The notes under the pieces are model-generated. The model did no database searches. It was not told where the DNA came from and saw only the letters and a program-made list of their open reading frames with translations. Below are positions 12,259 through 12,902 of a stretch of DNA of 12,902 bases, one piece after another. Both the position numbers and the translations under genes were made by a program. This stretch comes from Bacteroidales bacterium (GTDB taxonomy: Bacteria; Bacteroidota; Bacteroidia; Bacteroidales; ML635J-15), in NCBI GenBank assembly GCA_028701945.1, contig JAQVPT010000069.1, positions 1 to 12,902 on the forward strand, in the 5' to 3' direction. Positions within the stretch are counted from its first letter, which is position 1. Each line of letters opens with the position of its first letter.

Positions 12259-12902
12259 ATGAAAAAGACCCTAATTTATGCTCTTTCTATTGCTGCGATT
12301 TTTACATTATCTAATTGCAATGGATTGAAAAAAATGATTGAAAATGCTGATGATATTAATTATTCAGTTAATCCTAAAGTTCTTGAAATGCACGGTGGCG
12401 AAGTTGCTGTAAGCATTAAAGGAAATTTCCCTGAGAAATATTTTAACAAAAAAGTTACAGCTACTGTTACTCCAACTTTAGTTTATGAAGGTGGTGAAAA
12501 AGCTCTAACTCCTGTGTATATTCAGGGTGAAAAGATTGACGGAAATGCAAACGTAATTAATTATAAAGCTGGTGGCACTTTCAGCTATACTGAAAAATTT
12601 GATTACACTCCAGAAATGAGAAGATCTACTCTCGAGCTTAGAATTTCTGCTACTAAAGGCAAAAAGACTCAAGACTTTGAACCTGAAATCGTGGCTGAAG
12701 GTATTATCGCTACTCCCGATTTAGTGAAAATGGTTGGAAGCTCAAGTGCTGCAAAAGATAAATTTGTAAAAGATCTTCCAGATTCAAAAATGGGGCTTGT
12801 AAATTATGATAAAAATCGTGCAGAATCAAAATATGGCGAGCAAAAAAGAGAAGAAATTGTTGCGTTAAAAGAATATGTTAAGGCTGTTAATGAGGATGCA
12901 AG
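12259..12902 (+). CDS. Lipoprotein, function unknown (3' end outside window)
   Basis: An open frame from the ATG at 12259 runs 214 codons to the right edge without a stop. Residues 1-20 (MKKTLIYALSIAAIFTLSNC) are a lipoprotein signal peptide with the lipobox LSNC, so C20 should be lipidated and the protein anchored in the inner or outer membrane. The visible mature part starts with a short helical stretch (GLKKMIENADD), then a domain of regularly spaced strands (KVLEMHGGEVAVSIKGNFPE, KKVTATVTPTLVYEGG, RRSTLELRISATKGKK, PEIVAEGIIATPDLV), and ends with a charged, probably helical segment (NYDKNRAESKYGEQKREEI). I do not recognise the family. An ATG at 12248 opens only a four-codon frame and is not the start. 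Nothing in the neighbourhood explains its role. Confidence 0.85.
   Translation, partial: MKKTLIYALSIAAIFTLSNCNGLKKMIENADDINYSVNPKVLEMHGGEVAVSIKGNFPEKYFNKKVTATVTPTLVYEGGEKALTPVYIQGEKIDGNANVINYKAGGTFSYTEKFDYTPEMRRSTLELRISATKGKKTQDFEPEIVAEGIIATPDLVKMVGSSSAAKDKFVKDLPDSKMGLVNYDKNRAESKYGEQKREEIVALKEYVKAVNEDA

Overview
The window looks like a chromosomal segment of an AT-rich member of the Bacteroidota, probably an anaerobe. Seen directly: most genes lack a Shine-Dalgarno sequence, and several are preceded by the Bacteroidota promoter pattern (a -7 box TAnnTTTG about 20 bases downstream of a TTTG-like -33 box). Envelope proteins carry Bacteroidota-style signal peptides. Anaerobic life is inferred from the ferredoxin-type ATPases, the NifX-like proteins and the YgiQ-type radical SAM enzyme. 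No rRNA, tRNA, CRISPR array or transposase gene was seen.

Positions 1-3944, minus strand, hold the most interesting part: one apparent operon of seven genes. In order of transcription these are a DUF134 DNA-binding protein with zinc ribbons, a small NifX-like protein, a DUF5320-like Gly/Arg-rich microprotein, a second NifX-like protein with a His/Cys tail, a DUF89 metal-dependent phosphatase-like protein, and two MinD-like ATPases each carrying two 4Fe-4S cluster motifs. The last runs off the left edge. The last four genes overlap end to start. The set resembles the anaerobe-specific Orange Protein (ORP, Mo-Cu cluster) clusters of sulfate reducers and has no nitrogenase genes. It starts from a near-perfect Bacteroidota promoter with a 14-base palindrome between its -33 and -7 boxes, a strong operator candidate. 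A hotdog thioesterase gene diverges from the same intergenic region.

Positions 4019-8362 hold the thioesterase, a tract of degenerate 25-29 base repeats, a secreted M23 peptidase with a LysM domain (minus strand, GTG start), an array of nine 8-base repeats, an outer-membrane-like protein, and a YgiQ radical SAM gene that overlaps the preceding gene by 7 bases.

Positions 8571-12902 hold a second outer-membrane-like protein, a 346-base gap with a 196-base element of nested inverted repeats, the electron transfer flavoprotein genes etfB and etfA closed by a strong terminator, a stand-alone deoxynucleoside kinase, and the start of a lipoprotein gene cut by the right edge.
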